DNA of 9,496 nucleotides, taken from Dehalococcoidia bacterium (lineage in GTDB: Bacteria > Chloroflexota > Dehalococcoidia > GIF9 > AB-539-J10). The notes under the pieces are model-generated. The model searched no databases, was not told the DNA's origin, and worked only from the letters and a program-made list of their open reading frames with translations. Shown here piece after piece: positions 1 through 5,529 of the stretch (position 1 is its first letter; every line of letters begins with the position of its first letter). Where the stretch lies: the NCBI GenBank assembly GCA_030612345.1, contig JAUWOB010000028.1, positions 1 through 9,496 on the forward strand, given 5' to 3'. The position numbers and the translations under genes were made by a program.

Positions 1-281
1 TCGTTATGGACGGAGCTCTGGCTAGGCGGTCTTCTGGGGACATGAACCCGGCCTGCAGCAGGCCTGATAGCTGCGACGCCCCTGAATCCCGTGGCTTTCC
101 TCGGTTACATAGTCGTTGTTCCACCTGCCTCGCGTCATGTCGGTGAGACTTCCTCTTCCAGCGAAGTGGGTGCGCCACCGTGCTATTGCCATCTCGGGCG
201 CTCCCGGCGCAAGAGAGATGTCCGGTCTCACGAGTCCACCCCATTCCCATCCCATGGCACTGGGAAACCAGTTCTTCGCAC
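1..281 (-). ncRNA. Candidate 5' part of a group II intron (structured RNA, cut by window edge)
   Basis: No convincing protein is encoded here, but the minus-strand transcript is full of complementary segments. It starts with GTGCG (281-277), the conserved 5' end of group II introns. A hairpin ACTGG-TTTC-CCAGT follows at once (272-259). A 7-bp helix GTGAGAC/GTCTCAC (231-225 with 149-143) then encloses two hairpins: CATCTC/GAGATG with an inner GCGC/GCGC (220-190), and GGTG/CACC (179-169). Near the edge is GGCCTG-CTG-CAGGCC (64-50). Coding similarity of the adjacent DAK2 remnant stops 12 nt before the GTGCG, as expected at an exon-intron junction. The intron assignment is inference from the GTGCG, the junction position and the branched fold; domain V and any reverse transcriptase would lie outside the window. 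It could instead be another structured RNA. Confidence 0.4.
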
Positions 282-293
282 GGGCTCCCACTT

Positions 294-425
294 GGTTCCA
301 GCATCACCGCGGAGAACAGCAAAAACGTTTGTGGCATTGACGGCGGGGCGCTTCTTCTCCAGCTAGGTAGTCCCTGAGGAGAACATCTGCTTCAAGGTCT
401 GCCCGTCCGTCAAGTCGGTCGTCAT
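294..425 (-). pseudogene. 5' remnant of a DAK2 / FakA (YloV)-like gene
   Basis: Reading the minus strand from ATG at 425-423 gives DGQTLKQMFSSGTT, then TAG, then LEKKRPAVNATNVFAV and GDAGT. This matches the N-terminus of DAK2-domain proteins (fatty acid kinase A / YloV family), which reads roughly DGxxLKxMFxxGxxWLE...VNALNVFPVPDGDTGTN. The amber codon (365-363) stands where a Trp (TGG) is expected. The ProAsp of the PVPDGDTGT nucleotide-binding motif is also lost (VLRGDAGT). Similarity ends near 294, close to the GTGCG that may begin a group II intron. The start codon and a purine-rich AGGGG about 6 nt upstream are still present, so decay looks recent. The gene sits head to head with rpmB; in Firmicutes yloV also lies next to rpmB. 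Family assignment is firm for the first ~44 codons; nothing downstream can be aligned. Confidence 0.7.
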
Positions 426-434
426 CCTCGCCCC

Positions 435-463
435 TTTATCGCTTCTGATAATTATGCTATCAT
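435..463 (+). promoter_or_regulatory. Predicted extended -10 promoter of rpmB
   Basis: TGCTATCAT (455-463) is an extended -10 element (TGn followed by TATCAT, 5 of 6 to consensus). A weak -35, TTTATC (435-440), lies 17 bp upstream. Transcription would begin near 470, leaving a leader of about 25 nt before the rpmB ATG at 495, with a modest GGGAA purine stretch at 483-487. The same short region must also hold the promoter of the divergent DAK2 remnant. Confidence 0.5.
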
Positions 464-494
464 TGACGCGAATTCAACAGACGGGAAAATTTCT

Positions 495-677
495 ATGAAG
501 TGTGAGATCTGCGGCAAAACGGCCCAATCCGGGCGTAACGTAAGTCACTCCAAGAGGCGTACGCTACGGCGCTGGCTGCCAAACGTCCACCGGACTACGA
601 TCATGGTAGAGGGAGAGCCGATCAGAGTCAAGATCTGCACAAGATGCCTCCGCACCCAGTACAAGGCAGCTCGCTAG
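495..677 (+). CDS. rpmB: 50S ribosomal protein L28
   Basis: This 60-residue protein is a component of the large ribosomal subunit. It opens with MKCEICGK and carries the zinc-ribbon (C+) arrangement Cys3-Cys6 ... Cys48-Cys51, then the basic L28 body with SHSKRRTLRRWLPNV (17-31), where the second half of the typical SHS.....RRF.PN pattern is seen, and the ICTRCLRT segment near the C-terminus. Length is normal for bacterial L28. The ATG at 495 is chosen because the family begins Met-x-Cys. The gene stands alone behind its own extended -10 promoter, divergent from a decayed DAK2-family gene, and is followed by two hairpins (704-721 and 741-756). The stop is TAG. Assignment is secure. Confidence 0.95.
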   Translation: MKCEICGKTAQSGRNVSHSKRRTLRRWLPNVHRTTIMVEGEPIRVKICTRCLRTQYKAAR

Positions 678-703
678 CTTGCCTGCACCTGTTGTCGTCG
701 CCA

Positions 704-721
704 GCCCCGGCTTCCCGGGGC
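704..721 (+). terminator. Possible rpmB terminator hairpin
   Basis: GCCCCGG-CTTC-CCGGGGC forms a perfect 7-bp G/C stem with a tetraloop, 26 nt after the rpmB stop. The following bases (CCCTTGGATTCTTCT) are only moderately T-rich, so it may terminate weakly. It could also belong to the repeat element that begins about 20 bases later. Confidence 0.4.
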
Positions 722-739
722 CCCTTGGATTCTTCTAGG

Positions 740-774
740 GCGACCCTTCGGGGTCGTGCAGCACGAGGCCGAAG
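740..774 (+). repeat. Dispersed hairpin repeat, copy 1
   Basis: The 35-nt element contains CGACCC-TTCG-GGGTCG (741-756), a 6-bp stem with a TTCG loop, then GCACGAGGCC. It matches 5208-5242 at 29 of 35 positions. The outermost stem pair is C-G here and T-A in the other copy, a compensatory change. It lies between rpmB and the 3' end of the GNAT gene. A hairpin GAGGT/ACCTC (788-803) follows. Confidence 0.6.
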
Positions 775-837
775 ACCCGCAATGACAGAGGTCTCATCAC
801 CTCGCAATACCATGTTGGCCGCTACTGCCTGCACCCT

Positions 838-1296
838 TCACGTGGAATGCAAATCCATTTCCAGAAGCATCCCTCTTTCCTCAAACCCGCACTTCCTGTA
901 AAACTCCCTCGCTTTAGTGTTTGTGCTCTCTGTGCTCACTTCCACCTCACAACACCCGAGTTCCTTGCATCTTCCGACAGCAGCCAACACCAACTGCTTA
1001 CCAATGCCTTTGCCCTGATATTCTTTGGCCACAACAAGTTCATCAACTAACCCCGACGGACTTCGGTGCAAAATCGTCTTTCGAGTCGTCAGGTTGATGA
1101 ACCCAACCAGAGCCCCCTCTATTTCTGCGACCAGAAGATGTGAGCCAGCATCGTTTAGAAGATTTCTGCAGTTTCTGAGGGCCATTCCGATGTCCATACC
1201 CTCAGTATCATTCATAGCATCCGTCAGATCCTCCAGCAATCTTCCAATCGCTGGCAAATCAGCCTCTGTGGCTTTTCTAATTGAGACATCGTTCAT
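838..1296 (-). CDS. GNAT family N-acetyltransferase
   Basis: The 152-residue protein is a single-domain Gcn5-related acetyltransferase, which moves an acetyl group from acetyl-CoA to an amine. It opens with VSIRKATEADLPAI (4-17), a typical GNAT beta1-alpha1 start. The acetyl-CoA pyrophosphate loop QGKGIG is at 94-99 (Q/RxxGxG/A), followed by a helix, and the C-terminal motif REFYRKCGFEERG (130-142) holds the usual Tyr (133). The substrate cannot be told. A longer reading from TTG at 1317 exists, but ATG at 1296 fits the family start and has GGGG (1308-1305) 8 nt upstream. The gene is preceded by an attC-like hairpin (1322-1391), so it resembles the last gene of a cassette row. It has no promoter of its own that I can see. 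Stop is TGA; no attC-like site follows it. Confidence 0.9.
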   Translation of the reverse strand: MNDVSIRKATEADLPAIGRLLEDLTDAMNDTEGMDIGMALRNCRNLLNDAGSHLLVAEIEGALVGFINLTTRKTILHRSPSGLVDELVVAKEYQGKGIGKQLVLAAVGRCKELGCCEVEVSTESTNTKAREFYRKCGFEERGMLLEMDLHST

Positions 1297-1321
1297 TTCG
1301 AATTCCCCAACAGGCAATGGC

Positions 1322-1391
1322 GCCTAACGCTTGTGTGTTTGCGCTGTTGCGTTAGCAATAGGGGCCGATAGTCGCATACCCGCTGTTATAT
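1322..1391 (-). other. attC-like recombination site (end of SDR cassette)
   Basis: Read on the minus strand: R'' ATATAAC (1391-1385), 3-nt spacer, L'' GGGTATGCG (1381-1373), a centre, L' CGCAAACAC (1343-1335), spacer ACAAGC, and R' GTTAGGC (1328-1322). L'' and L' pair at 7 of 9 positions. GTTAGGC fits the integron consensus GTTRRRY, and CAAGC in front of it is common in class 1 integron attC sites. R'' departs from RYYYAAC at one position but exactly complements GTTATAT at the other end of the SDR unit. A further inverted repeat CTAACGC/GCGTTAG (1324-1330, 1349-1355) and an 8-bp AGGCAATG/CATTGCCT pair (1312-1319, 1399-1406) lie in the same block. Length 70 nt is within the attC range. Confidence 0.5.
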
Positions 1392-1406
1392 GATGTAGCA
1401 TTGCCT

Positions 1407-2276
1407 CTATTGGTGCATTCTCCATCCGCCACCGACATAAATAAGCTGGCCTGTCAACCATCTCGCCTGTTCAGATGCGAGGAAAACCATCACGTCAGCA
1501 ATATCTCTGGGTTCTCCGACTCTACCCAAAGGTGTATCACGTGCAATATTCTTCACATCTCGTGGCTCAAGATAGCCAGTTTGAACGGGACCGGGAGAGA
1601 CGATATTTACAGTGATTCCATATTTACCCATCTCGGCTGCAGCTGAACGGCTATATGACTCGATCGCGTGCTTACTGGCCGCATAGCTTATGTTCGCTGT
1701 GTGAGCGTGAGCAGCATCAGTACTGGTATTTATTATTCTACCCCATTTAGCTTTACGCTTTAGAAATCTCTGCAAATACTCCGACATCATTAACGCATAA
1801 GCCCTTGTGTTTACGGCATGATGATTGTCGATACCTGCGGCAGAAGTCAGCTGTATACCACCAGGTTCATCTGAAACTAAAGCTGGATCAAATGTTTCCA
1901 GGACACAATAGGTGTGGTTATTCACCAGAATATCTACTGGGCCAAGCCTTTCTTCGCAGAGATCAAAGAGCTTAGGAATATTGTTCGGGTCACTTAGATC
2001 CATCTCATATGCAAAAGCCTTTCCTCCATTCATAACGATCTTTTGCACGAGATGATCGGCCGACTTCTGCTGCATAGCACGATAAAGCGCATCGCCGCCG
2101 ATTCCTGCTTCTTCAGCTTTCTGGAGCTCTTCCTTCGTATATTGACAGGCATCTCGATAGTAAGTAACGAAGACTTTAGCTCCTTGTGTTGCGAACGCTT
2201 GAGCTGCAGCCGCACCAATACCATGATTGGCACCCGAAATCAGCACTACTTTGTCTTCTAGCTTTGTATCGATCAT
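1407..2276 (-). CDS. SDR family NAD(P)-dependent oxidoreductase
   Basis: The 289-residue protein is a classical short-chain dehydrogenase/reductase with a Rossmann fold. The cofactor loop SGANHGIG spans 14-21, NNHT (119-122) stands for the usual NNAG, and the catalytic set is Asn156, Ser185, Tyr198 and Lys202 (YAASK). SPGPVQTGYL (227-236) and LTGQLIYVGGGW (274-285) complete the family pattern. Residues about 41-80 form an insertion of roughly 25-30 residues, rich in charged and helical sequence, between beta2 and beta3, longer than in most SDRs. Substrate is unknown; many relatives are annotated 3-oxoacyl-ACP reductase by similarity only. ATG at 2276 directly precedes the KVVLISGA strand; the ribosome site is weak. 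The coding region nearly fills a 994-bp unit bounded by attC-like sites, and is AT-richer than purL. Stop is TAG. Confidence 0.92.
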   Translation of the reverse strand: MIDTKLEDKVVLISGANHGIGAAAAQAFATQGAKVFVTYYRDACQYTKEELQKAEEAGIGGDALYRAMQQKSADHLVQKIVMNGGKAFAYEMDLSDPNNIPKLFDLCEERLGPVDILVNNHTYCVLETFDPALVSDEPGGIQLTSAAGIDNHHAVNTRAYALMMSEYLQRFLKRKAKWGRIINTSTDAAHAHTANISYAASKHAIESYSRSAAAEMGKYGITVNIVSPGPVQTGYLEPRDVKNIARDTPLGRVGEPRDIADVMVFLASEQARWLTGQLIYVGGGWRMHQ

Positions 2277-2315
2277 GAGCGTATTTTACCTGCAATCCAG
2301 AAGGGGTTCTGTTTC

Positions 2316-2394
2316 ATATAACGGTATCAGGTCATACATAGTCGGCGTAAGCCCATTTGGGCAAACGACGTGAACTGTATAACCCGTGTTAAGT
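2316..2394 (-). other. attC-like recombination site (end of GNAT-pseudogene cassette)
   Basis: Read on the minus strand: R'' ACTTAAC (2394-2388, fits RYYYAAC), 3-nt spacer ACG, L'' GGTTATACA (2384-2376), a self-complementary centre including GTCG...GCCCA-AA-TGGGC...CGAC (2369-2341), L' TGTATGACC (2338-2330), 7-nt spacer, and R' GTTATAT (2322-2316). L'' and L' pair at 8 of 9 positions. Spacers (3 and 7) resemble those of the second site (3 and 6). R' departs from GTTRRRY at one position. The TAA that would end the repaired upstream reading frame falls inside R'', a common arrangement in gene cassettes. Length 79 nt. Confidence 0.5.
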
Positions 2395-2881
2395 GCCGCT
2401 GCGACCTCTTATTACATACGGCCTTCGTTCTACGTAATACACTAAGTATCCGGCATTGTGTTCAAATCCAATCGATCTCTAAAACGGTTCCTCGCAATTC
2501 TCAACAATGCAGGCTGTGATAAAAGTTGCGCCCATCTTGATCAGCTCATCAACCAACGTTTTCCCCATCCTCTTCGCAAGACCCGAAGCGTCTCTTTCAA
2601 TGAGAGACCCACACCTGTATCTCAGGTTGTCTCCCTGATACTTCAGTTCCAGGGAAAACTCCATGATATCGGCAGACAATCCATCGAACATCGCGCGCTA
2701 TGTCCATCACCCTGTCCTTCCCAAATGCTCCGATAATAGGACTGCTGTGAGCCAAGACCCTGGACGCAATCTCCTTGCCAAATCCCTTCTCACAGATATC
2801 ATTTCTCTCATAGAAGGAAAAGAGTTGGTCAGCGGTTGTCTCAGGATTGATTAATATCCTGATATCATCTGCACAGATCAC
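2389..2881 (-). pseudogene. GNAT family acetyltransferase, frameshifted and with an in-frame amber codon
   Basis: Frame 1 runs from GTG at 2881 (AGGAG 6 nt upstream) through MICADDIRILINPETT and FYERNDICEKGFGKEIASR to MDIAR. It then passes into frame 2 at the GCGCGCG run (2698-2692), continuing MFDGLSADIMEFSLEL ... SGLAKRMGKTLVDELIKMG ... ENCEEPF. TAG at 2481-2479 interrupts, but the same frame goes on with RSIGFEHNAGYLVYYVE for 29 codons to TAA (2391-2389). Restoring one GC dinucleotide and a sense codon at the TAG gives about 164 residues, a normal GNAT size. SGLAKRMG is the likely acetyl-CoA loop, and the amber codon sits where GNATs have the Tyr of FYxxxGF. Two lesions make a dead gene the simplest reading; sequencing error could explain only the frameshift. 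Substrate unknown. Confidence 0.8.
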
Positions 2882-2916
2882 TTTCTACTCCTATTCCTTG
2901 ATTGAGGAGCAATGGC

Positions 2917-2923
2917 ATCTAAC
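2917..2923 (-). other. R'-like half site at the outer cassette boundary
   Basis: GTTAGAT on the minus strand fits GTTRRRY. It lies 36 nt before the GTG of the GNAT pseudogene; the matching spacings are 40 nt for the SDR gene and 26 nt for the second GNAT gene. It matches the complement of that cassette's R'' (ACTTAAC) at 5 of 7 positions. No full attC or attI partner is visible further out, where CGTTT/AAACG (2925-2941) and the rpe stop follow. It could be an attI edge, a secondary insertion site or chance. Confidence 0.35.
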
Positions 2924-2943
2924 TCGTTTCTACCCCAAACGCA

Positions 2944-2961
2944 CTGAACCCTCCCGTTCAG
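2944..2961 (-). terminator. Hairpin over the rpe stop codon, possible terminator
   Basis: CTGAAC and GTTCAG form a 6-bp stem around a 6-nt loop and include the rpe TGA (2960-2958). The minus-strand sequence after it (TGCGTTTGGGG) has only a short T run, so termination may be leaky, which would let the MFS-rpe transcript reach the cassette-like genes. Confidence 0.35.
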
Positions 2962-3614
2962 CTCACCGCTTCCCTGAGTCTCCGTAGCGCCTTCCCTATC
3001 CCTTCCTCAGTCCTGAAGATGCTATTTCCCGCCACCAGGACGTCGGCACCGGCCTCAACTATCTTGCGGGCATTGCCGGCATTGATGCCCCCGTCGACTT
3101 CCAGCTCGGTACCCAGTTTTCTGTCAGCGAGGATTCTGCGCATACCGGCTATCTTAGGCAACGTTGCCGGGATAAAGGATTGCCCGCCGAAGCCGGGATT
3201 AACGCTCATAACGAGGACCAGGTCCACATGAGAAATGAATTCCTCTACTGCGCTGAGAGGAGTAGCCGGATTCAAGGATACTCCCGCCTTGACCCCCAGT
3301 TGCCTGATCAAGCGAATCGTGTCATGGAGATGAGGACAGGCTTCCACGTGGAGGGTGATGATATCGGCTCCCGCCTTAACAAAGTCGGAGATATACCGCT
3401 CCGGATTCTCTATCATCAGGTGGACGTCGAGGGGCAGGCTGGTCGCAGGGCGAATCGAAGCCACCACCGCAGCCCCGATGGTGATATTGGGCACAAAATG
3501 CCCGTCCATCACGTCTACGTGGATATAATCGGCCCCGGCCATGGTCACCTCGGCAATCTGTTCACCGAGGCGGGCGAAATCGGCCGACAGAATCGACGGC
3601 GCCAGCTTGATCAT
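2958..3614 (-). CDS. rpe: Ribulose-phosphate 3-epimerase
   Basis: The 218-residue TIM-barrel enzyme interconverts D-ribulose 5-phosphate and D-xylulose 5-phosphate in the pentose phosphate pathway. Family signatures are all present: KLAPSILSADFARLG (3-17), the metal ligands His32 and Asp34 in HVDVMDGHFVPN, His65 in DVHLMIENPE, the MSVNPGFGGQSF phosphate-binding stretch (136-147), and Asp174 in EVDGGI. Length is normal. An upstream in-frame start would add 23 residues, but MIKLAPS is the family's usual start and carries GGGAGG and AGGA in front. Its ATG (3614-3612) overlaps the TGA of the transporter gene as ATGA, so the two are probably translated as a coupled pair. Stop is TGA inside a small hairpin. 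Confidence 0.95.
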   Translation of the reverse strand: MIKLAPSILSADFARLGEQIAEVTMAGADYIHVDVMDGHFVPNITIGAAVVASIRPATSLPLDVHLMIENPERYISDFVKAGADIITLHVEACPHLHDTIRLIRQLGVKAGVSLNPATPLSAVEEFISHVDLVLVMSVNPGFGGQSFIPATLPKIAGMRRILADRKLGTELEVDGGINAGNARKIVEAGADVLVAGNSIFRTEEGIGKALRRLREAVS

Positions 3615-4921
3615 TTCCTGATTATCCTCCCTGTTCTCTCGGCACCTCTTATACCGGATTCTCCTGCCTCTCCACAGTCCCAATCGCCTCCCTCAGCCTT
3701 TATGCCACGAACCAGGAAGAGAGCTACAACAGCTATAGCATAGCATATCGCAGCTATCAGGGACGCAACATTATAGTGACCTGATGCTTCGCGAAGTCTG
3801 GCCCAGATCAACGGTCCCCAGCCTCCGATTAAACCGTAGCCAAAGGTGATAATGCCGAAAAGCGAGCCCACGTGGGCCCTGCCAAAGAGGTCACCGAGCA
3901 ACGGCACATAGAGGGAAACCTGAAGGCCGGTGCCCAGACCCACAGCCATGGCCAGCGCCAGCAGCCCCCGCTCACTATGTACTCCCAGCCATCCGTACAG
4001 CATCGCCGCTGTGCAGAGCACCAGGCCCAGCGGCATTATGCGGGTCTTCCCGTATCTATCACCCAGCCACCCGCCCACCACACAACCAAGGGCCCAGGGC
4101 GCAGCGAACGCCGTAAAAAAAACCCCGGCAGTGGCTTCCGGACTGCCCAGGTCTGTGCCCCAGGCCACCACGTGAGCGGCGAAGCCGCTGAGCCCAATGT
4201 TGTATATGGAGTAAGCGATAAACAGCAGGATGAACGGTGACGTTCTGATAGCACGCCTCACAGCCCAGGATACCTCAACTGATGCTGAGTCCTGAGAAGG
4301 GGGCACAGATGCTTCACCGTCGGGACGCAGTCCTAAAGACTCCGGACTATCGCGCACAATGAAGAAAGCAACGAGGATGATAGTTAAGCCGAAGCAGATA
4401 CCCAGGATCAGCGATGTGTCACGCCACCCACGTGAATCGGCGAGTCCGGTCATGACAGGTAAGAATACGGCATTGCCCACCGCCCAGGCGGCGCCAGTAA
4501 TACCGGTGACCAGTCCGGCTCGCTTCCTGAACCACTTGCGGCCCGTGGCCATGACCGGAACATAGTGAGTCATACTGACTGCCAATGCCAGGACCACTCC
4601 ATAATATAGGTACAGTTGCCAGGGTGATTGCGCGGAGGAGAAGAGGACCCAGCCCAGGATGGTAACGGCGCCGCCAAGCAGGAAAGTCTTACGGGCGCCG
4701 ATTCTGTCCACCAGAGAGCCGGAGAGTAGGACAAAAAGGGCGTATAGCCATATGGCCAGGCTCTGAGCTAATCCTATTGTTTCCCGCGACCAGCCCGGTT
4801 CGGAAATCATAAAGGGAAGAAAAGCAGTCGTGTTATATCTTCCCAGAGAGCCGAGCACGCCTATGGCGAACAGCCCCAGGACAATCCACCATCCATAGAA
4901 TACAGGCCGTCTCTTTCTCAA
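3611..4921 (-). CDS. MFS transporter, OFA / monocarboxylate-like
   Basis: The 436-residue protein has the pattern of a 12-helix major facilitator permease of the inner membrane. Helix 1 follows FYGWWIV (8-14). The loop 2-3 motif GSLVDRIGAR (68-77) is repeated in the second half as GGWLGDRYGKTR (283-294). A hydrophilic central loop (about 190-225) separates two six-helix halves. The FYGWW opening, GWSR at 43-46 and overall layout resemble the oxalate/formate antiporter and monocarboxylate porter groups, so an organic acid is a reasonable but unproven substrate. The start is a TTG at 4921 because an in-frame TAG lies six codons upstream and no ATG precedes helix 1; the ribosome site is poor. 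The C-terminal tail (408-436) is polar. It overlaps rpe by ATGA. A 5-6 bp palindrome AGAGCC/GGCTCT (4947-4960) lies just upstream. Confidence 0.9.
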   Translation of the reverse strand: MRKRRPVFYGWWIVLGLFAIGVLGSLGRYNTTAFLPFMISEPGWSRETIGLAQSLAIWLYALFVLLSGSLVDRIGARKTFLLGGAVTILGWVLFSSAQSPWQLYLYYGVVLALAVSMTHYVPVMATGRKWFRKRAGLVTGITGAAWAVGNAVFLPVMTGLADSRGWRDTSLILGICFGLTIILVAFFIVRDSPESLGLRPDGEASVPPSQDSASVEVSWAVRRAIRTSPFILLFIAYSIYNIGLSGFAAHVVAWGTDLGSPEATAGVFFTAFAAPWALGCVVGGWLGDRYGKTRIMPLGLVLCTAAMLYGWLGVHSERGLLALAMAVGLGTGLQVSLYVPLLGDLFGRAHVGSLFGIITFGYGLIGGWGPLIWARLREASGHYNVASLIAAICYAIAVVALFLVRGIKAEGGDWDCGEAGESGIRGAERTGRIIRK

Positions 4922-5100
4922 AGTGTCACGCCATCCCTATTCGGTAAGAGCCCCGGCTCTCTATCGGTTGGCTCAGGCGAATAGAGGCAGGTCATTACTG
5001 CACCAGATTACCACCATGTCTTATCACCCTGCAAGTCCGGTTTCTACGAGTCCTCAGGGAATCGCTTCCTCAACATCGACCCCAGTGGCGTGGCTTGTGT

Positions 5101-5137
5101 CGTCCCACAAGGCAGGGACAAGCCTCGCCCATGCAAC
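5101..5137 (+). repeat. Diverged member of the CAAGCCTCG repeat
   Basis: CAAGCCTCG followed by CCC and a GCAAC end resembles 5239-5256 (CAAGCCTCG, TCC, ACAAC), each preceded by a C/G-rich AGGC arm (AAGGC here, GAGGC there). GGCAGGGACAAGCCTCGCCC can fold weakly. Homology is suggested by the shared core and spacing only. Confidence 0.35.
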
Positions 5138-5207
5138 ATCTGGTTGTCACCAGCGAGCGTTTATGTAGTTGCCTCGACCTCGCCGAGGCTCGTCAAGCTT
5201 CCATAGC

Positions 5208-5248
5208 GTGACCCTTCAGAGTCATGTAGCACGAGGCCCAAGCCTCGT
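5208..5248 (+). repeat. Dispersed hairpin repeat, copy 2
   Basis: The first part matches 740-774 at 29 of 35 positions and folds as TGACCC-TTCA-GAGTCA (5209-5224) with one C-A mismatch. Relative to copy 1 the outer pair has changed from C-G to T-A, keeping the stem. A second perfect hairpin ACGAGGC-CCAA-GCCTCGT (5231-5248) follows; in copy 1 that second stem is not kept. Confidence 0.6.
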
Positions 5249-5307
5249 CCTACAACGCTAAGCAGCCGCTGTAACTGGTCTTGCCACTGTTTTTGAAAGG
5301 AGAGCAT

Positions 5308-5451
5308 TTGCTTCAAGCAAGAAGATATCGCGCCCGTCTAGGCTTCTCAATGTTGTATGACCTGGCAGTCCTGCAGCGCAGTATGCGTGAATATGAAGCT
5401 AGTCGATCCAGCCTCCAGACTCAACGCATCAGCCAGGCATCACCAGTGTGA
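5308..5451 (+). CDS. Small ORF, 47 residues, uncertain
   Basis: A TTG at 5308 has a strong AAGGAG (5297-5302) 5 nt upstream and opens a 47-codon frame beginning MLQARRYRARLGFSMLYDLA and ending ISQASPV before TGA. The product would be basic at the N-terminus and largely helical. No family is recognised, no promoter is obvious, and the strong rpsU promoter lies downstream of it. Chance is quite possible. Confidence 0.2.
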   Translation: MLQARRYRARLGFSMLYDLAVLQRSMREYEASRSSLQTQRISQASPV

Positions 5452-5500
5452 CGCCACCAGAGGACATTTCTAATGAGTCTTGACAGTCTCCTGCCCGCAG

Positions 5501-5529
5501 TTGACACACCTGGGTGATCTGGGTAAAAT
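5501..5529 (+). promoter_or_regulatory. Sigma-70-type promoter of rpsU-yqeY
   Basis: TTGACA (5501-5506, 6 of 6) and TAAAAT (5524-5529, 5 of 6) are separated by exactly 17 bp. Transcription should begin at about 5535-5539, only a few bases before the rpsU ATG at 5542, so the mRNA would be almost leaderless. A second TTGACA at 5480 has no matching -10. Confidence 0.78.

Noticed and set aside
22..366. Overlapping open frames on both strands at the left edge
   Set aside because: None resembles a protein family; they run across the structured RNA segment and the DAK2 remnant in wrong frames.
1297..1317. Longer GNAT reading from TTG at 1317
   Set aside because: The added residues (MPVGEFE) are not family-like, and ATG at 1296 has a GGGG site at suitable spacing.
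363..2481. TAG codons inside both broken genes (363-365 and 2479-2481) as sign of amber recoding
   Set aside because: They replace different residues (Trp and Tyr), one gene also has a frameshift, and five intact genes here (rpmB, SDR, rpsU, yqeY, purL) end with TAG, so TAG is a working stop.
378..5317. A 19-nt near-match (17 of 19) between 378-396 and 5299-5317, both upstream of ribosomal protein genes
   Set aside because: At 378-396 the sequence is explained as DAK2 coding on the minus strand; the second site reads as a different frame with no other DAK2 similarity nearby, so shared control is not supported.
5480..5485. Second TTGACA upstream of rpsU
   Set aside because: No -10 element is found 16-18 bp downstream; the copy at 5501 has an excellent one.
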